Below, one piece after another: positions 11,240 through 21,991 of a stretch of 64,000 bases of DNA; the first letter of the stretch is position 1; each line of letters begins with the position of its first letter. Source of the DNA: Megalopta genalis (Eukaryota; Arthropoda; Insecta; Hymenoptera; Halictidae). The position numbers and the translations under genes are program-made. Location: NCBI RefSeq assembly GCF_051020955.1, contig NC_135014.1, positions 2,426,501-2,490,500 of the forward strand. The letters are read 5' to 3'. Below the pieces are notes generated by a model that saw only the letters and a program-made list of their open reading frames with translations, did not search any database and was not told the origin of the DNA.

Positions 11240-12100
11240 TATATATCGTATCTCGTGATATCTATAAAATATCGTATAAATATCACCTGCAACGAACTAT
11301 CGCACCGCTATCGTTCCACTCGCCAATCGAATCTACGCGCCGTGACGCTACGTTTCGTGCCACTCTTCGCCGTGCTCTAATTGCTGCCCGTCTCGCGAAA
11401 CAATGTCGTCGGACGTTCGTTCGCGGACCGATCGAAGGATAACGGGGCTCGAGCGTAGCGCAAACAGTTCTCCGCGGCTCGCAAAAATCCATATCGCCGA
11501 TCTTCCCGAAATGTAAACAGACGACCGGCCAGAATTTACGCCGGCGTTTCCGTCGAACGGCGCGGCGATCCGCGAGCATCCGATAAAACGCCGTTCCGGC
11601 GGGCGTCGGCGACCGTTTAAACTGCGACGACGACGACGACGACAACCGGGGCAACGCAACGGTTCCGCGATCCTAATCGTCCCGTTGTCCAAACACACCG
11701 TGGCCAGATCGCGGTAATCCTTTCGCGGAAAACCCGGCGACACGAGCCCGACGGTTTTTATTATCCGCGGCCGGATCGATCCGCGGGCCGCGTTATCGAG
11801 CCCCGGCGAATTATTACGACTCTCCGGCGGAGCCGTTCGATTCGCCGCGGTGTGTTATTCGAAACGACCGAGTCACGATCCCGGCCATCTGTCAGACGAG
11901 AGACGCGTTTTATATATCCGGGAACATCGCGAGCGGCGCTCCCGTAGAAAATTAACCGCGATATTATGCCCGCGACGCGTCCCGAACGTCCGATTCCCGC
12001 GTTAAATACGTTTCTTTTTCTCGGTACGGTTCGCGGATACTCGACGATCCTCGTCGTTTGTCCGCGTAATTCGATCGAAATCGACGGAGCCGTGACGAGT
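11240..12100. other. GC-rich single-copy segment, no gene seen
   Basis: CpG-rich, open in several frames on both strands. A (ACG)n-like run at 11624-11643 (GACGACGACGACGAC) is the only low-complexity feature. Confidence 0.5.
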
Positions 12101-12102
12101 TC

Positions 12103-12575
12103 CACGTCTGGGAGACGTGGTCAAAAAATCGGGTTAGAAATGATTATCACGTCTGAGAGACGTGGTCAAAAAATCTGGCCAGAAATGATTATCACGTGTG
12201 AGAGACGTGGTAAAAAATCGAGTTAGAAATCATTACCACGTCTCTAAGACGTGGTCGAGAAATCGGACCAAAAGTAATCATCACGTCTGAGAGACGTGGT
12301 CGAAAAATTCTGGCCAGAAATGATTACCACGTCTGAGAGACGTGGCCAGATAATCGGATCAAAAATTATTACTACGTCTGAGAAACAAAAAAAAATCGAG
12401 CCAGAAGTAATCATCACGTCTGAGAGACGTGGTAAAAGAATCGGGCCAGAAGTAATCATCGCGTCTAAGAGACGCGGCCAAAAAGATCGGGCCAGAAGTA
12501 ATCACCACGTCTGAGAGACGTGGTTAACAAGTCGGCCCAGAAATGATTACCACGTCTGAGATACGTGGTCAAAAA
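12103..12575. repeat. 45-bp hairpin satellite
   Basis: Eleven tandem units start near 12103, 12148, 12193, 12237, 12282, 12328, 12373, 12415, 12460, 12506 and 12551. Each carries a near-perfect inverted repeat, CCACGTCTGAGAGACGTGG, with a 7-bp stem and 3-nt loop. The connector is AAAAATCGGGCCAGAAGTAA or similar. The unit at 12460 has GCGTCTAAGAGACGC: both stem sides changed in step. The unit at 12373 has lost its right stem. Confidence 0.9.
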
Positions 12576-12579
12576 GTTT

Positions 12580-13377
12580 TGCAAATCTTCGAAAGATTTC
12601 TCGTTTTCGATGGAGCGTGCACTTAGCGGCGCGTTTGCCGTTCTCGAATCGTCCCGATTTTCGCTATCGAGATTTTGTACCCGATTTATCGTTTCGGCCA
12701 GCCTCCCGCTGGTCGACTTCGCCGTTCGATCGTGAACGAATCGAACGGCAGTTCCGGACAAGTTAGAAATAAGATGAAAGCTCTATTAAATCTTGGCCGA
12801 AGTTTCGCGATTCGACGGAGTTCGCGGACGGGGAATTATCGAAGGTCTTAAATGATAAATTTCTCGTAACGAAACGAAAGAACTCGGGACGTCTGACTTG
12901 TGTCCGACCGAAACTACTTTCATCGTCGACAAAGACGTAAAGTGAGACGGCGCGCGAGAGAGATCGAAAGAGAGAAAACGAGAGCGAGAGAGAGAGAGGA
13001 CCGATTCTATCAGGTTAAAAAGAAGTCCTAGAAGAATCGATCTCCGGCAAACCTCGAGAGTTCCTCCGAAGCCGTTTGCAAGTCGAGCCTCCCGCCTTTC
13101 GTTCATCTTTGAACGTAAATAATCCCTCTAATTAGCCCCGGGGCCGCGTTAATTATAGGGAGCCTCTCTGTTGCCATAAAAGTGAGGCGAAATTACTTCC
13201 AATTAAGGGAACTCCCGGCGAGAGGATCACGGGTAGAACCAGTTAACCGAAATGAATCGCGGTTTTGTGGCGCTTTGATCGGAACTTAGGCCAAGATTAC
13301 TGCCGCGGATTCTTGTTTCGAGTGTCCGTGGCACGGCCATCCTCCTAATTAGGTGTTCGCCTTAAGTATTCACCTGC
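12580..13377. promoter_or_regulatory. single-copy segment with candidate non-coding element
   Basis: Non-repetitive apart from a GA-rich patch at 12950-13000. The part at 13115-13260 is rich in homeodomain-type words (CTAATTAG, TTAATTA, CAATTAAG) and has a GCCATAAAA word. Whether it is conserved cannot be told from one sequence. Confidence 0.22.
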
Positions 13378-13398
13378 TTAACCTTTTAGGCACGACGC

Positions 13399-13545
13399 GC
13401 CACCATAGTGGCTTCCACGGATATCACCTTTTAGAACGACACGCCACTATAGTGTCTTTCGCGGATGCCATCTTTCAGAACGACGCGCCACTATAGTGGC
13501 TTTCGCGGATGCCATCTTTCAGAACGACGCGCCACTATAGTGGCT
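13399..13545. repeat. 44-bp array with GCCACTATAGTGGC palindrome
   Basis: Palindromes start at 13399, 13443, 13487 and 13531, exactly 44 bp apart. The last two are perfect 14-bp palindromes; the first two carry one substitution each. The array lies just inside the left end of the piggyBac-like element. Confidence 0.88.
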
Positions 13546-13645
13546 TGCTCTAGTAGCTCACTCGCTCATCGTTTGAACCAAATAATCGTCTTCGTATGCA
13601 TTGTTTCACACTCCTTTCGTCCTCACATCGATTTACAACAGTCTA

Positions 13646-14014
13646 CAGGGTGTCCCAAAAATGTCTCGCAATCCGGAAACGGCGGGTTCCTCGGATCATT
13701 TGAAGCAACTTCTTCCTTTACAAAAATGTTCTCCGAGGCGCCGTTAACGAGTTATTAACGAAAAACAGTGACCAATAAGAATCGAGTACGGCTGACGCGA
13801 GGCGGCCCAGCCAACCAGCGCGCGAAGCCCAGTTCTGCTCATTGGCTCGATCGCCTCGCGCCAGCTGAGCTAGCCTCTCATTGGTCACTGTTTTTCGTTA
13901 ATAACTCGTTAACGGTGCCTCGGAGAAAATTGTTGTAAAGGAAAAAGTTGCTTCAAATGGCCCGAGGAAGCCGCCACTTTCGGATTGCGAGACATTTTTG
14001 GGACACCCCCCCTG
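13646..14014. mobile_element. TA-flanked palindromic MITE, copy 2
   Basis: 369 bp from CAGGGTGTCCCAAAAATGTC to GGGACACCCCCCCTG, flanked by TA. Long inverted arms include TTGAAGCAACTTCTTCCTTT and GTTATTAACGAAAAACAGTG with their reverse complements. Nested inside the piggyBac-like element, so it inserted later. Confidence 0.88.
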
Positions 14015-14107
14015 TATATACAGTATCAGACTCTGTACAGTACACATCAGACTCTGCCGTCCAGAGAAATAGTCGCGCGCAGAATTCAGCCGTACCTAAA
14101 AGGTTAA

Positions 14108-14690
14108 GGTCGGTCGACCGTTTCCTTAACCGATACGCACACCTCTGCGCCGAAACAACGCCGACGATTACCATCGTTCTTTTATCCGACAAACTGTGTC
14201 GCATGTAACATTTTCAACGCGTTTTCTCGTGCCGCAAAATTCGCGCAGCTATCGAAGAAAAATAATCGACTGGTGTCCCAGAGACGCGAGTTCCAAAATC
14301 CCATTGGAAACACGTGCCTTGCTGGCCGCAATAAGTAGAATTGATCTGCCATGGCCAGGCGAACCGTTTCGCCTGGATTCAACGGCACGCGGATCTGCTG
14401 AATTTTCGGCCTTGCTTCTGCAAACTCAATTACGTTTTTCGTGCTCGTTTTCGCGCGTGGACGGTGCAACATGGTTGCAGATACATGGCCACATCGTAGC
14501 CACATTGTCGCAAAAGGATCGGTGCGAATAAATTCGGTCTCGAACCCGGGGATTTACCGCGGTGCTTTCGTACTTGTGATAAGTAGAATTGGACTGTCAC
14601 GATCAGACAGATAAGTCGGTCTCTATTTAATGGCATTTGCAGCTGCTACATTTTTTTATTTGTCCTTGCAGGTGGAGTCATTATTCTGTA
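14108..14690. other. single-copy sequence, no gene seen
   Basis: Frames of up to ~110 codons exist on both strands without a recognisable domain. The minus-strand GGGTTCGAGAC near 14540 resembles a tRNA B-box, but no cloverleaf fits. Confidence 0.45.
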
Positions 14691-15115
14691 GTATGGTTGC
14701 AAGGTATCGGAACGACATTGTTGCACAGTATCGGAACAACGTTGTTGCGACGCATTATAGCAACACTGCTGCAGAGTATTGCAGTAACACTGTTGCAACG
14801 TGCCATGGCAACACTGTTGTCACGTGTATGATAACATTGTTGCAAAGTAATGTGGCAATATTGTTGAAACGTGGATAGTAACACTGTAATAAAGTAATAT
14901 AGCAACCCTGTTGCAAAGTAATGTGGCAACACTGCTGTAAAGTAATGTGGCAACACTGTTGCAAGGCATTGCGACAACGTTGTTGCAACATACGTAATAA
15001 CATTCTTGCAAAGTGTTGCGTGAACGTTGTTGCACTGCGTGCAGCAACATTGTTGAAAAGTGTTGCGGCAACATTGTCGCAAAGTGTCGCGACACAACGT
15101 TGCCGCAAAGATTGA
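14691..15115. repeat. 24-bp minisatellite (GCAACACTGTTGC type)
   Basis: About 17 units of 24 bp, for example AAAGTAATGTGGCAACACTG followed by TTGC. Regular starts are seen at 14891, 14915 and 14939. Many units carry a GCAACA...TGTTGC inverted repeat. The period is divisible by three, so several minus-strand frames stay open; these are not genes. Confidence 0.88.
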
Positions 15116-16019
15116 CGCGAACGAGACGCAGTCCCTAGGGAAGGATTTTCCGCGGCGGAATTACTCAGGGCAGGAGGGCTGTTCGCAAGGCTCGTCGAAA
15201 GTTTACGTCAGCTTGAACGGTCAATTAAATTGATTCGGAGCCTATTAAGGGATCGGCGGGAATAAAAGGACGAAACGGAATTAGCCCCGGTAGAGCCCGT
15301 CGCCGGCTCCTCGCGCCTCGGCGCGGCGCGACAGCAGCGAAATTAATGTCGTCAAGAAGTTTCCCGAGATTCAATTACAAAGTGTTATCGTTGGGGAATT
15401 ATATTAAGGGAACGTTTCCTTATGATAATAGATCCCTTTTTCTCTCGTCCCCGGCCGAAAAACCACTCGGCCCGAAACTCTTGAAAAGTCTAATCTCGAG
15501 CTTTATTTCAACGATCGTCGTCTCCGCAAACCTCGTTTAGTTAATCCCGTCGGCGACGTTCCGTAAAACTCGTCTTTGCCAGCAGGCAATAGCGTAAAAT
15601 TAATTACTCCGTCCTCCCCCACCCCCTCCCCGTTGCCCCGCCGGGGGATCCCCTCGACGCGAACGTCTCCGGCCGCACGTCCCCGACGTCCCGACCCGTC
15701 GTCTTGACGTCGGCCCTCCTCGTTATCCCTCTCGTCGTCAAAGATTCCGCCGATCTACCACCTCGAAACGATCGAGCCCGGACCGTCGATAAACCCGTTA
15801 TTGTCTTATTACGCCCGATTAATTGGCGGATTCGGAGCCAACCTCCGTCGGGAAATATTGGCGTCTTTTCCCGCCGGGGAGACCTTGCCGGCCAATCAGG
15901 ATTCGCGGAGTATCATCGCCGAAGTCCACCGATCTTCGTTCCACTTAACTTTGTGCTTTCGTTCGAGATGTAACCGGCTTACAACTTGTGTACGTGAGAC
16001 GATGAAAATAACAGTAATA
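15116..16019. other. single-copy GC-rich segment, no gene seen
   Basis: Non-repetitive. The stretch 15200-15345 has TCAATTAAATTGATTCGGAG and GAATTAGCCCC words resembling the other candidate non-coding islands, but nothing decisive. Confidence 0.4.
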
Positions 16020-16237
16020 CAGTAATGTTTCTCTAGTTGACGCTCGGATTGTCCACAAAATTGGACAATTTGGGAAGAGGAGATACGATTATTCGAGCCT
16101 TGCGGTTTATTTTTATAGTTATAAATTGTCCAAGATTATAAAAACACGAGCCGCAAGGCTCGAATAATCGTATCTCCTCTTCCCTAATTGTCCATTTTTC
16201 TGCACAATCTGAGCGCACAATTAGAGAGACATTACTG
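16020..16237. mobile_element. hairpin MITE (CAGTAATGT family)
   Basis: Starts CAGTAATGTTTCTCTAGTTG and ends TTAGAGAGACATTACTG, near-inverted copies of one another. The middle pairs GATTATTCGAGCCTTGCGG with CCGCAAGGCTCGAATAATC, so the whole element can fold into one hairpin. The left end follows TA. The right flank here is AA. Confidence 0.85.
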
Positions 16238-16284
16238 AACTTGGAAGCGAGATATCGAGTTCTAACAGAGGACAACTTCGAGCG

Positions 16285-17040
16285 ACGATAACTCCGCGAA
16301 AAATCACCTCGGGACGATGACTCTTTTTTTAAATTAAAGCTCGAAACCTCTATTTTCAGATAGTGTATCTGTATTTTAAGTTCCACGCACCCTCGCTACT
16401 GTAATCCTTGAAATGCGAGGCCATGTTCGTCATATTCGGAGGTCCATAGAAAAATGGATATAAATTGGCCAACTTTCAGTGATGGTAATTCCGCGAAAAA
16501 TCATCGTAGAATAATGATCTTCCTCTGAAATTAAAGCTTGAAACCTCTACTCTAAGGTAGTTTTACTTTATTATTTTAAGTTTGATGCACCCTCGCCACT
16601 GGAACCCTTTAAATGCGAGGCCATGTTCGTCATATTCGGAGGCCACGTGACACATCCATATAAAAATGGATATAAATTGGCCAAATTTCAGTGACGATAA
16701 CTCCGCGAAAAATCATCGTAGAATAATGACCTTCCTCTTAAATTAAAGCTTGAAACCTCTACTTTAAGGTAGTTGTACTCGACTTTAAGTTTGATGCACC
16801 CTCGCCACTGTAACCCTTTAAATGTGAAACCATGTTTGTCATATCGAAAATTGCCAAGTTTGACGAAATGCTCATTGGTCAGCTTCGACTGACGATAGCT
16901 CCGCGAAAAATCACCTTAGGACAACGACTATTTCTTTAAATTAAAGCTCGAAACCTCTGTTTTCAGACAATGTATCTATATTTTAAGTTCCACGCAACCT
17001 CGCTACTGTAACCCTTTAAACGCGAGGCTCTGTTCGTCAC
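16285..17040. repeat. four ~200-bp direct repeats inside the composite element
   Basis: The marker CTCCGCGAAAAATCA or a close variant occurs at about 16291, 16488, 16700 and 16899. Each unit also has AATTAAAGCTYGAAACCTCT, TTTAAGTTYGATGCACCCTC and GTAACCCTTTAAATGCGAGG. The equivalent region at 57727-58260 has three. Confidence 0.85.
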
Positions 17041-17237
17041 ACGTCATACGTCATATCGTCGAGTTCGACGAATCGCACGGACATTGGACAATTTTTGTCC
17101 GAGAAGCCGTTCACAGCAGAACGAAGTTCGATGTTTCCCCTTTAATTTAAAAAAAAAGAAACTCGGCTGCGATTTTTTCGCGCAAAGTTACAGCAGTTTA
17201 TAGTAACCCTTGTACGTTCTCCAATGTATGGCACGAA

Positions 17238-17343
17238 TTGTCAACAACTATAAAAACGACTATAAATCGAATAATCGTCTCTCTTTTTCCTAAATTGTCC
17301 ATTTTAGTGGACAATCTGAGCGTCAGTAAGGGAGACATTACTG
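17238..17343. mobile_element. right-half hairpin MITE at composite end
   Basis: Contains TCAACAACTATAAAAACGAC, then AATTGTCCATTTTAGTGGAC and GGAGACATTACTG followed by TA. It corresponds to the right half of the MITE at 56785-56998. Confidence 0.75.
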
Positions 17344-18520
17344 TAATATCGAAAGCTTTCGCGTCGTTTCGTGAAATTAGACTTTTCTAATTCTGCGCGC
17401 AGTGTGAATGCGTTTCATAGGAAAAACGCGTCGCGCGAGAATGTTCAAAAAATTTAAGTAGACGGAACTGTTCGAAACCTCTGGATCGTCGATGATCGAA
17501 AGAGATAACTTCTCAGTTATCGTTCCAATGTTCTCGGAACTTGAATTACCTCTTCGAATTATCGCGTCGCAATGGCGCGTTTATGCTAAATCGCCCGAAA
17601 GGCCGAACTTCGTTGACAGGAACCGGCTGGCGAACGGAACGACGAACGATTGTCGGAGGCGAGCCGAGGTCGGATAATACGATACGGGCGCGTGTAAATC
17701 GAGGATCAAATTTTTGGGATCGTCGAACGCCGGCGGAATCGGTCGGAAGGGCCCGAGAAAAGTTTCGAACCCGTGGCTCGCCGGCCAAACTATTCCGACG
17801 ATTCGGCGTTGCAGCGCAAAAGCCTCGACGCATATTCCGAATTGTTAAAAACTCATCGAACGCTTTTAGCGAAATAACGAGGGGAAAACTTTGCTGCGGG
17901 CTCGCCGAAGATAAGGGATAATCGATAACTCTCCGACCGCCTATTTATCTGGCCCCCGGAATTCAGGAAAAATGTCCGATAATTTGAATGCGATGGACGG
18001 CCGGGCGAGTGCTCTGGTTATCCGCTTTCTCTCTCTCTCTCTCCTCCCCTCTTTCTCTCTCATTCTCCTTCTCTCTCTTTCTTTCTCTCTTTCTCTCTCT
18101 CTTGCTCCGTTATTGTTACTGTTATTGACTTCCGAAATTCCGCGCGATTGTTTATCACGCACCGCCCGTAATCGCTGGAACCGTCGCGCTTCCGCGAACG
18201 AGAGATCGTAGATACTACTTTTGCGCTTTTGTCCGACCGGACTCCGGTTTGTTCTACTTGTTTTACCGTTCTTCGATTATCGACTACTCTTCCTAGATTC
18301 CCGTTTCGATAGACACCGGCTGTTGACCATTTGTAGCTTCTCCTCGGTGCTTCTTTTTTTATTGTCTAGCACGTCCGATTATCTGCGGACTATTTCCGGC
18401 GGAGGACGGTTTTGCAATCGTTCTTTAATTCGATTCTGTAATCGACCTTCAATTTGGTTAATCGATCTTTCATTTAGCGATCCTTGATTACAGATTTAAA
18501 AACAGTTATTTGTATATATA
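17344..18520. other. single-copy sequence with a CT patch
   Basis: A CT-rich patch lies at 18028-18110. The rest is non-repetitive with no supported gene. Confidence 0.5.
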
Positions 18521-18690
18521 ATTTATTTATATTATATATATATATTATATATTATATATTATATATTATGTATTATATATTATATATTATATATTGTATA
18601 TTGTATATTATATATTATATATTATATTATTATATTATTATATTATTATATTATTATATTATATATTATATATATATATATAACTATATT
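18521..18690. repeat. AT-rich (TATTATA)n array
   Basis: Continuous TATATTATATATTATATATT-type low-complexity sequence, changing to TTATTATATTA near 18625. Confidence 0.9.
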
Positions 18691-19378
18691 CGCTCTTCTC
18701 GATTTATCTTCTATAATCGTCTCTTCTCAAGTTATCTTTTACTATTCTTCTTCAATTTATTTTTTTTTATAGTCGTTGCTTAGCTAATCGTGTACAGATG
18801 CGATCTACACCGACTAGTCGCGGTATATAACAGTTCTTGTAATCAGTCAACGCTATTTATAGCCGGTACCGTTGCGTGCGCAGAAAAAATTTGTCCGGGA
18901 CGTTGAATCATGCCAGAATGCATGTCAGCATACGCTTTAGCTGTACGCCATTTAGCTCTTCTGTAATTAATTCCTAAAGTTGATCCGATTAGAGCGCGCT
19001 CCTTTGCATATGTCTGACCATACGCGCACCTCCTCCACTGTCAGCAGAAATATTTCTTGTTCAGACCTCGGACGGCGCACCTTTCTCGCGATTGTATCCA
19101 TCGACGATGTTTCTAACAATTCTGAGCATCGTTCAACAAATTTTTCCAAACGTATTTTCGAAAAATTTACTTTAATCGTGTTTTCAGCCGTTGTACATTA
19201 TTATTAAGAGATGAAGAGATTATGATATTACATGAAGATTTCTAATCAAGCTTCGAGCAAATAATTTATTTATCCAAATTCCAATTTTCAGAAAATTATA
19301 GATCCTATATATATAGCTCATACTTTATTACTTTATTACTATTTACCGAATAAAAGATTATCATTATCAAACGGATAC
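18691..19378. other. single-copy sequence, no gene seen
   Basis: No repeat, transposon end or credible coding frame recognised. Confidence 0.45.
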
Positions 19379-19382
19379 AATT

Positions 19383-19416
19383 GAGCCGTTTACTTTGAAA
19401 ATGGCATAAATCACTT
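19383..19416 (+). repeat. left terminal inverted repeat
   Basis: GAGCCGTTTACTTTGAAAAT followed by GGCATAAATCACTTT. It differs from the right terminus at a few positions only. Confidence 0.8.
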
Positions 19417-19555
19417 TTTCAAAAAAATCGAGTTAATGGTAACGCTAATTACAATTGAACGGTATCTTTTCATTTTTAAAAAATTTGCAATCAATAAGTT
19501 GAGAACTATTGAGATTTGTTCGAGAGAAGTTTTGCTAATTAACGGTACAACAAAC

Positions 19556-19588
19556 ATGTTTATTTTGAAAGTGGCGTAAGTCGCTGTA
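19556..19588 (+). repeat. subterminal copy of the terminal motif
   Basis: GTTTATTTTGAAAGTGGCGT followed by AAGTCGCT repeats the terminal word in direct orientation about 170 bp inside the left end. It may be a transposase-binding site by analogy with other elements. Confidence 0.7.
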
Positions 19589-19757
19589 CTCGGGAAATTC
19601 ATTGCGGGGCTTAGTGGAAAAGAAATAGAAACGTGTGATAAGTGTGTGTGAAGTATCGTTTTGAATTATTTTCAGTATTTTTAAAAAAGTCGTGATCACT
19701 GAACTTATTTTTATAAGTGCGAAAGAATAGTGCAGTTTTGTAAATTATATTATAGCG

Positions 19758-20060
19758 ATGCGGCGGCTACCTCCAGACCCGCCAGCAGATGGCTATAAAA
19801 TGTTTTATAAACTAACTTTAGATGAAAAAGATGAATTTCTAACTTTGGATTTGTCACCAAAAAGAGGAAGACCTAGGAATTATTCACAAATAGAAATGGA
19901 TCCGTTATACGCTGGATCTCGTCCTGTTTCTTCAGCAAAATACAAAGACACGATGGACTTGCTTAATTATATACCCCCGATATACCACAGTTATTTAAAA
20001 AATTTGAAACAAAACACGATTTCCGAGGACTTAATCGCTCCTATCGATGACGAAAATTAA
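19758..20060 (+). CDS. 100-aa transposon-encoded protein, unrecognised
   Basis: The only frame in the window that looks like real protein: mixed composition, not repeat-derived, and placed centrally within a terminal-inverted-repeat element. Residues 35-41 (KRGRPRN) contain a GRP core like an AT-hook, preceded by an acidic/leucine stretch (residues 19-33). A PLYAG segment (49-53) is followed by a hydrophobic/aromatic segment, DLLNYIPPIYHSYLKNL (67-83), and an acidic tail. I cannot name the family. The layout is reminiscent of the C-terminal tail of arthropod DNA-transposon proteins, which is recollection rather than a search. At 100 residues it lacks room for a full DDE catalytic domain, so it is either a truncated remnant, a last exon, or an accessory protein. 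The start is the first in-frame ATG after an AT-rich leader with a TTTTCAG acceptor-like word near 19675. AATAAA-like words follow the stop. The frame may be dead in this copy. Confidence 0.5.
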   Translation: MRRLPPDPPADGYKMFYKLTLDEKDEFLTLDLSPKRGRPRNYSQIEMDPLYAGSRPVSSAKYKDTMDLLNYIPPIYHSYLKNLKQNTISEDLIAPIDDEN

Positions 20061-20310
20061 ATTGAACCGATGTATTTTCATATAAATTATTTATACTTAT
20101 GTTTCAAAATGTACTAATTATTTTTGTATTTTATGAATATTAAAATAAAAAATACTTAAATCAAACCTTTATATTGAATATGTTCATGGTATAAATTATT
20201 ATTATTATATATGTAATTTATTCAACAATTTTAGTAAATCACTGTCCTTTCGAAACATCGCTTCGGTAAAATACGTCGGACAAAATTAATATGTCAGTCA
20301 TTTTTCTAAA

Positions 20311-20343
20311 CTATTTATTTTGAAAGTGGCTCAAGTCACTTTA
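20311..20343 (+). repeat. second internal copy of the terminal motif
   Basis: CTATTTATTTTGAAAGTGGC followed by TCAAGTCACTTT, in the left-end orientation although it lies near the right end. Confidence 0.7.
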
Positions 20344-20509
20344 CCGTAATGAAAAATGGTGATTTTGTAATGTTTATACGAAATTATTTATACTGAGAAA
20401 AATATCAGTATCCTGAGATAACAAATACAAGTAAATCTTCTCGAAAGTTAGTATCTATATTTCTAAACGTGTTAAAACGCAAACCCTTAAATATATCGAC
20501 TTAAAAACA

Positions 20510-20543
20510 AAGTGACTTATGCCACTTTCAAAATAAACGGCTC
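20510..20543 (-). repeat. right terminal inverted repeat
   Basis: AAAGTGACTTATGCCACTTT followed by CAAAATAAACGGCTC, the reverse complement of the left terminus with a few differences. Confidence 0.8.
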
Positions 20544-20547
20544 AATT

Positions 20548-21240
20548 ATCACCGTACCGATAAATCAATTTGGTATGAACAACTTTCGATCGCATAAATT
20601 TCAATTTTATAAATAGAGAAAGTTAAATCGCGAGAAAGTTTCCTTCGCCCCGAGGCTTCCCAAAACATTTCCAAATCGTTTTCAACGCGCGTCCGAAAAA
20701 GTCTGCGACTTCGCCGGCGCGTTTCCTGGCAAACGTAGAATCCACGTTCGCCGTCCAAAGGGTTTGCAGAAAGGATTCGACGCAGTCTGCCAATTTTTGC
20801 GTCCTTGTTCTACCGGGAACCGAATAGCTCGTATATTTCTCGGCGGTTAGGTAGATTCACGGTAAATATAAGGATCGCTGAGTTCAGCGTTGTTCGACGA
20901 TGTCGAGCAGCGTGCTGCGTGGCAGCAGATCCGACGGAACGAGCTTCCTTTCGCCGCGTCTCGCCGATTCTTCAGCGGTAAATCCTCGCGACGAACAGCT
21001 GTTTCCGTTCCGTTCCGCCGCGATGCGGCCCGTTTCCACTCGTTCCCGGGCCGGTGTACTCGTATCCAACGCCGGCTCGAAACACGGGAACAGGGAACAC
21101 GGCACGTCGATTATTCGGTCGAGCAGGACCACTCCTCCCGGGGCCCGCAATTCCCTTCTCGAAGAGCGGCACGCATGCCTTCAATTTCCGTAACGTCAAC
21201 GCCGCTTGTTGCAATCTAACTTGTGTCGTTCCGCTCGATT
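20548..21240. other. GC-rich single-copy segment, no gene seen
   Basis: Several overlapping frames near 100 codons exist on both strands between 20884 and 21319. None shows a domain, and their coexistence points to base composition. Confidence 0.45.
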
Positions 21241-21244
21241 GTTT

Positions 21245-21411
21245 TTGAAGGCACTCTTGTTTTCCCTGCCTCCGCTCTCCCTCTCCTCTTCTCTCTGTGA
21301 CTTGATCTCCGTTCCTCACTCTCCCTCTCTCTTTCTCACTCTCTCTTTCTCTCTCTCTCTCTCTTCGTTATTCTTTCTCTCCCTTCGACTCACTCCTTTA
21401 GTCTCTATCTT

Positions 21412-21458
<47 letters not shown>

Positions 21459-21656
21459 AGTCTCTATCTTAGTCTCTCTCTCTCTCTCTCTTTAGTGTCT
21501 ATCTTAGTCTCTCTCTCTCTCTCTCTTTAGTCTCTATCTTAGTCTCTCTCTCTCTCTCTTGGTCTCGCTCTCTCTCTCTTAATCTCTCTCTCTCTCTCTT
21601 GGTCTTTCTCTCTTCGTCTTACTATCTCTCTCTTACTCTCTCTTAGTCTCTCTTTT

Positions 21657-21692
<36 letters not shown>
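21245..21692. repeat. (CT)n tract with TTAGTCTCTATC interruptions
   Basis: CT-rich with a repeated TTTAGTCTCTATCTTAGTCT module at about 21398, 21456 and 21520. Similar in style to 9665-10240. Confidence 0.95.
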
Positions 21693-21694
<2 letters not shown>

Positions 21695-21957
21695 GGATCC
21701 GATAACTTCTGCGACGTGTCTACCGGCGTGTTACATCGGCCCCTCTAATACTACCACGTTGTCACCGTCGACGCCACGACGATTGCGACGGCGGTGCTTG
21801 CATCGCATTTTCTGCAGCTTTGGGAACATCGTCCGACACGTTGGAAGCCAAATTTCCCAAAAATTACCGCGACATCGTAGTCGGTTAATTAATGGAACCT
21901 GCTGGATCTCGACGAGAGAGGATTTCGTCGCGATGAATCAGATCTTGAAACCATAAC
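21693..21957. other. single-copy island between CT tracts
   Basis: 265 bp of non-repetitive sequence, open throughout as an 87-codon plus frame without recognisable features. Coding status unknown; composition makes chance likely. Confidence 0.4.
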
Positions 21958-21960
21958 GTG

Positions 21961-21991
<31 letters not shown>

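Larger units (their letters stand above)
13382..14103. mobile_element. piggyBac-like non-autonomous element
   Basis: Ends CCTTTTAGGCACG (left) and CGTACCTAAAAGG (right) are inverted copies with 12 of 13 bases matching. Both are flanked by TTAA (13378-13381, 14104-14107), the target used by piggyBac transposases. Inside are a four-unit 44-bp palindromic array and a complete TA-flanked MITE. No transposase frame is present. Confidence 0.7.
16020..17343. mobile_element. composite element, copy 1 (hairpin MITE + ~200-bp units + MITE end)
   Basis: Begins with a complete hairpin MITE (16020-16237), continues through four ~200-bp direct repeats and a unique tail, and ends with a right-half MITE whose last bases GGAGACATTACTG are followed by TA. 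The same order of modules recurs at 57457-58563, so the whole block behaves as one repeat with MITE termini. No protein is encoded. Confidence 0.75.
19383..20543 (+). mobile_element. AATT-flanked DNA transposon with 100-codon frame
   Basis: Terminal inverted repeats of about 34 bp: the left end GAGCCGTTTACTTTGAAAAT (19383-19416) matches the reverse complement of 20510-20543. Both ends abut AATT (19379-19382 and 20544-20547), which may be a 4-bp target duplication. AATT is self-complementary, so it could also belong to the inverted repeat. Two more copies of the terminal word TTTATTTTGAAAGTGGC lie inside (about 19560 and 20315). A 4-bp duplication would fit Sola-type elements, but this family assignment is tentative. 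Confidence 0.78.

Noticed and set aside
12103..12575. CRISPR-like pattern: short palindromic repeat at 45-bp intervals
   Set aside because: The connecting segments are near-copies of each other rather than unique spacers, there are no cas genes, and the setting is eukaryotic. It is a satellite.
14440..14570. Possible tRNA on the minus strand (GGGTTCGAGAC as B-box)
   Set aside because: No A-box at the right distance, and no acceptor or anticodon stems could be paired.
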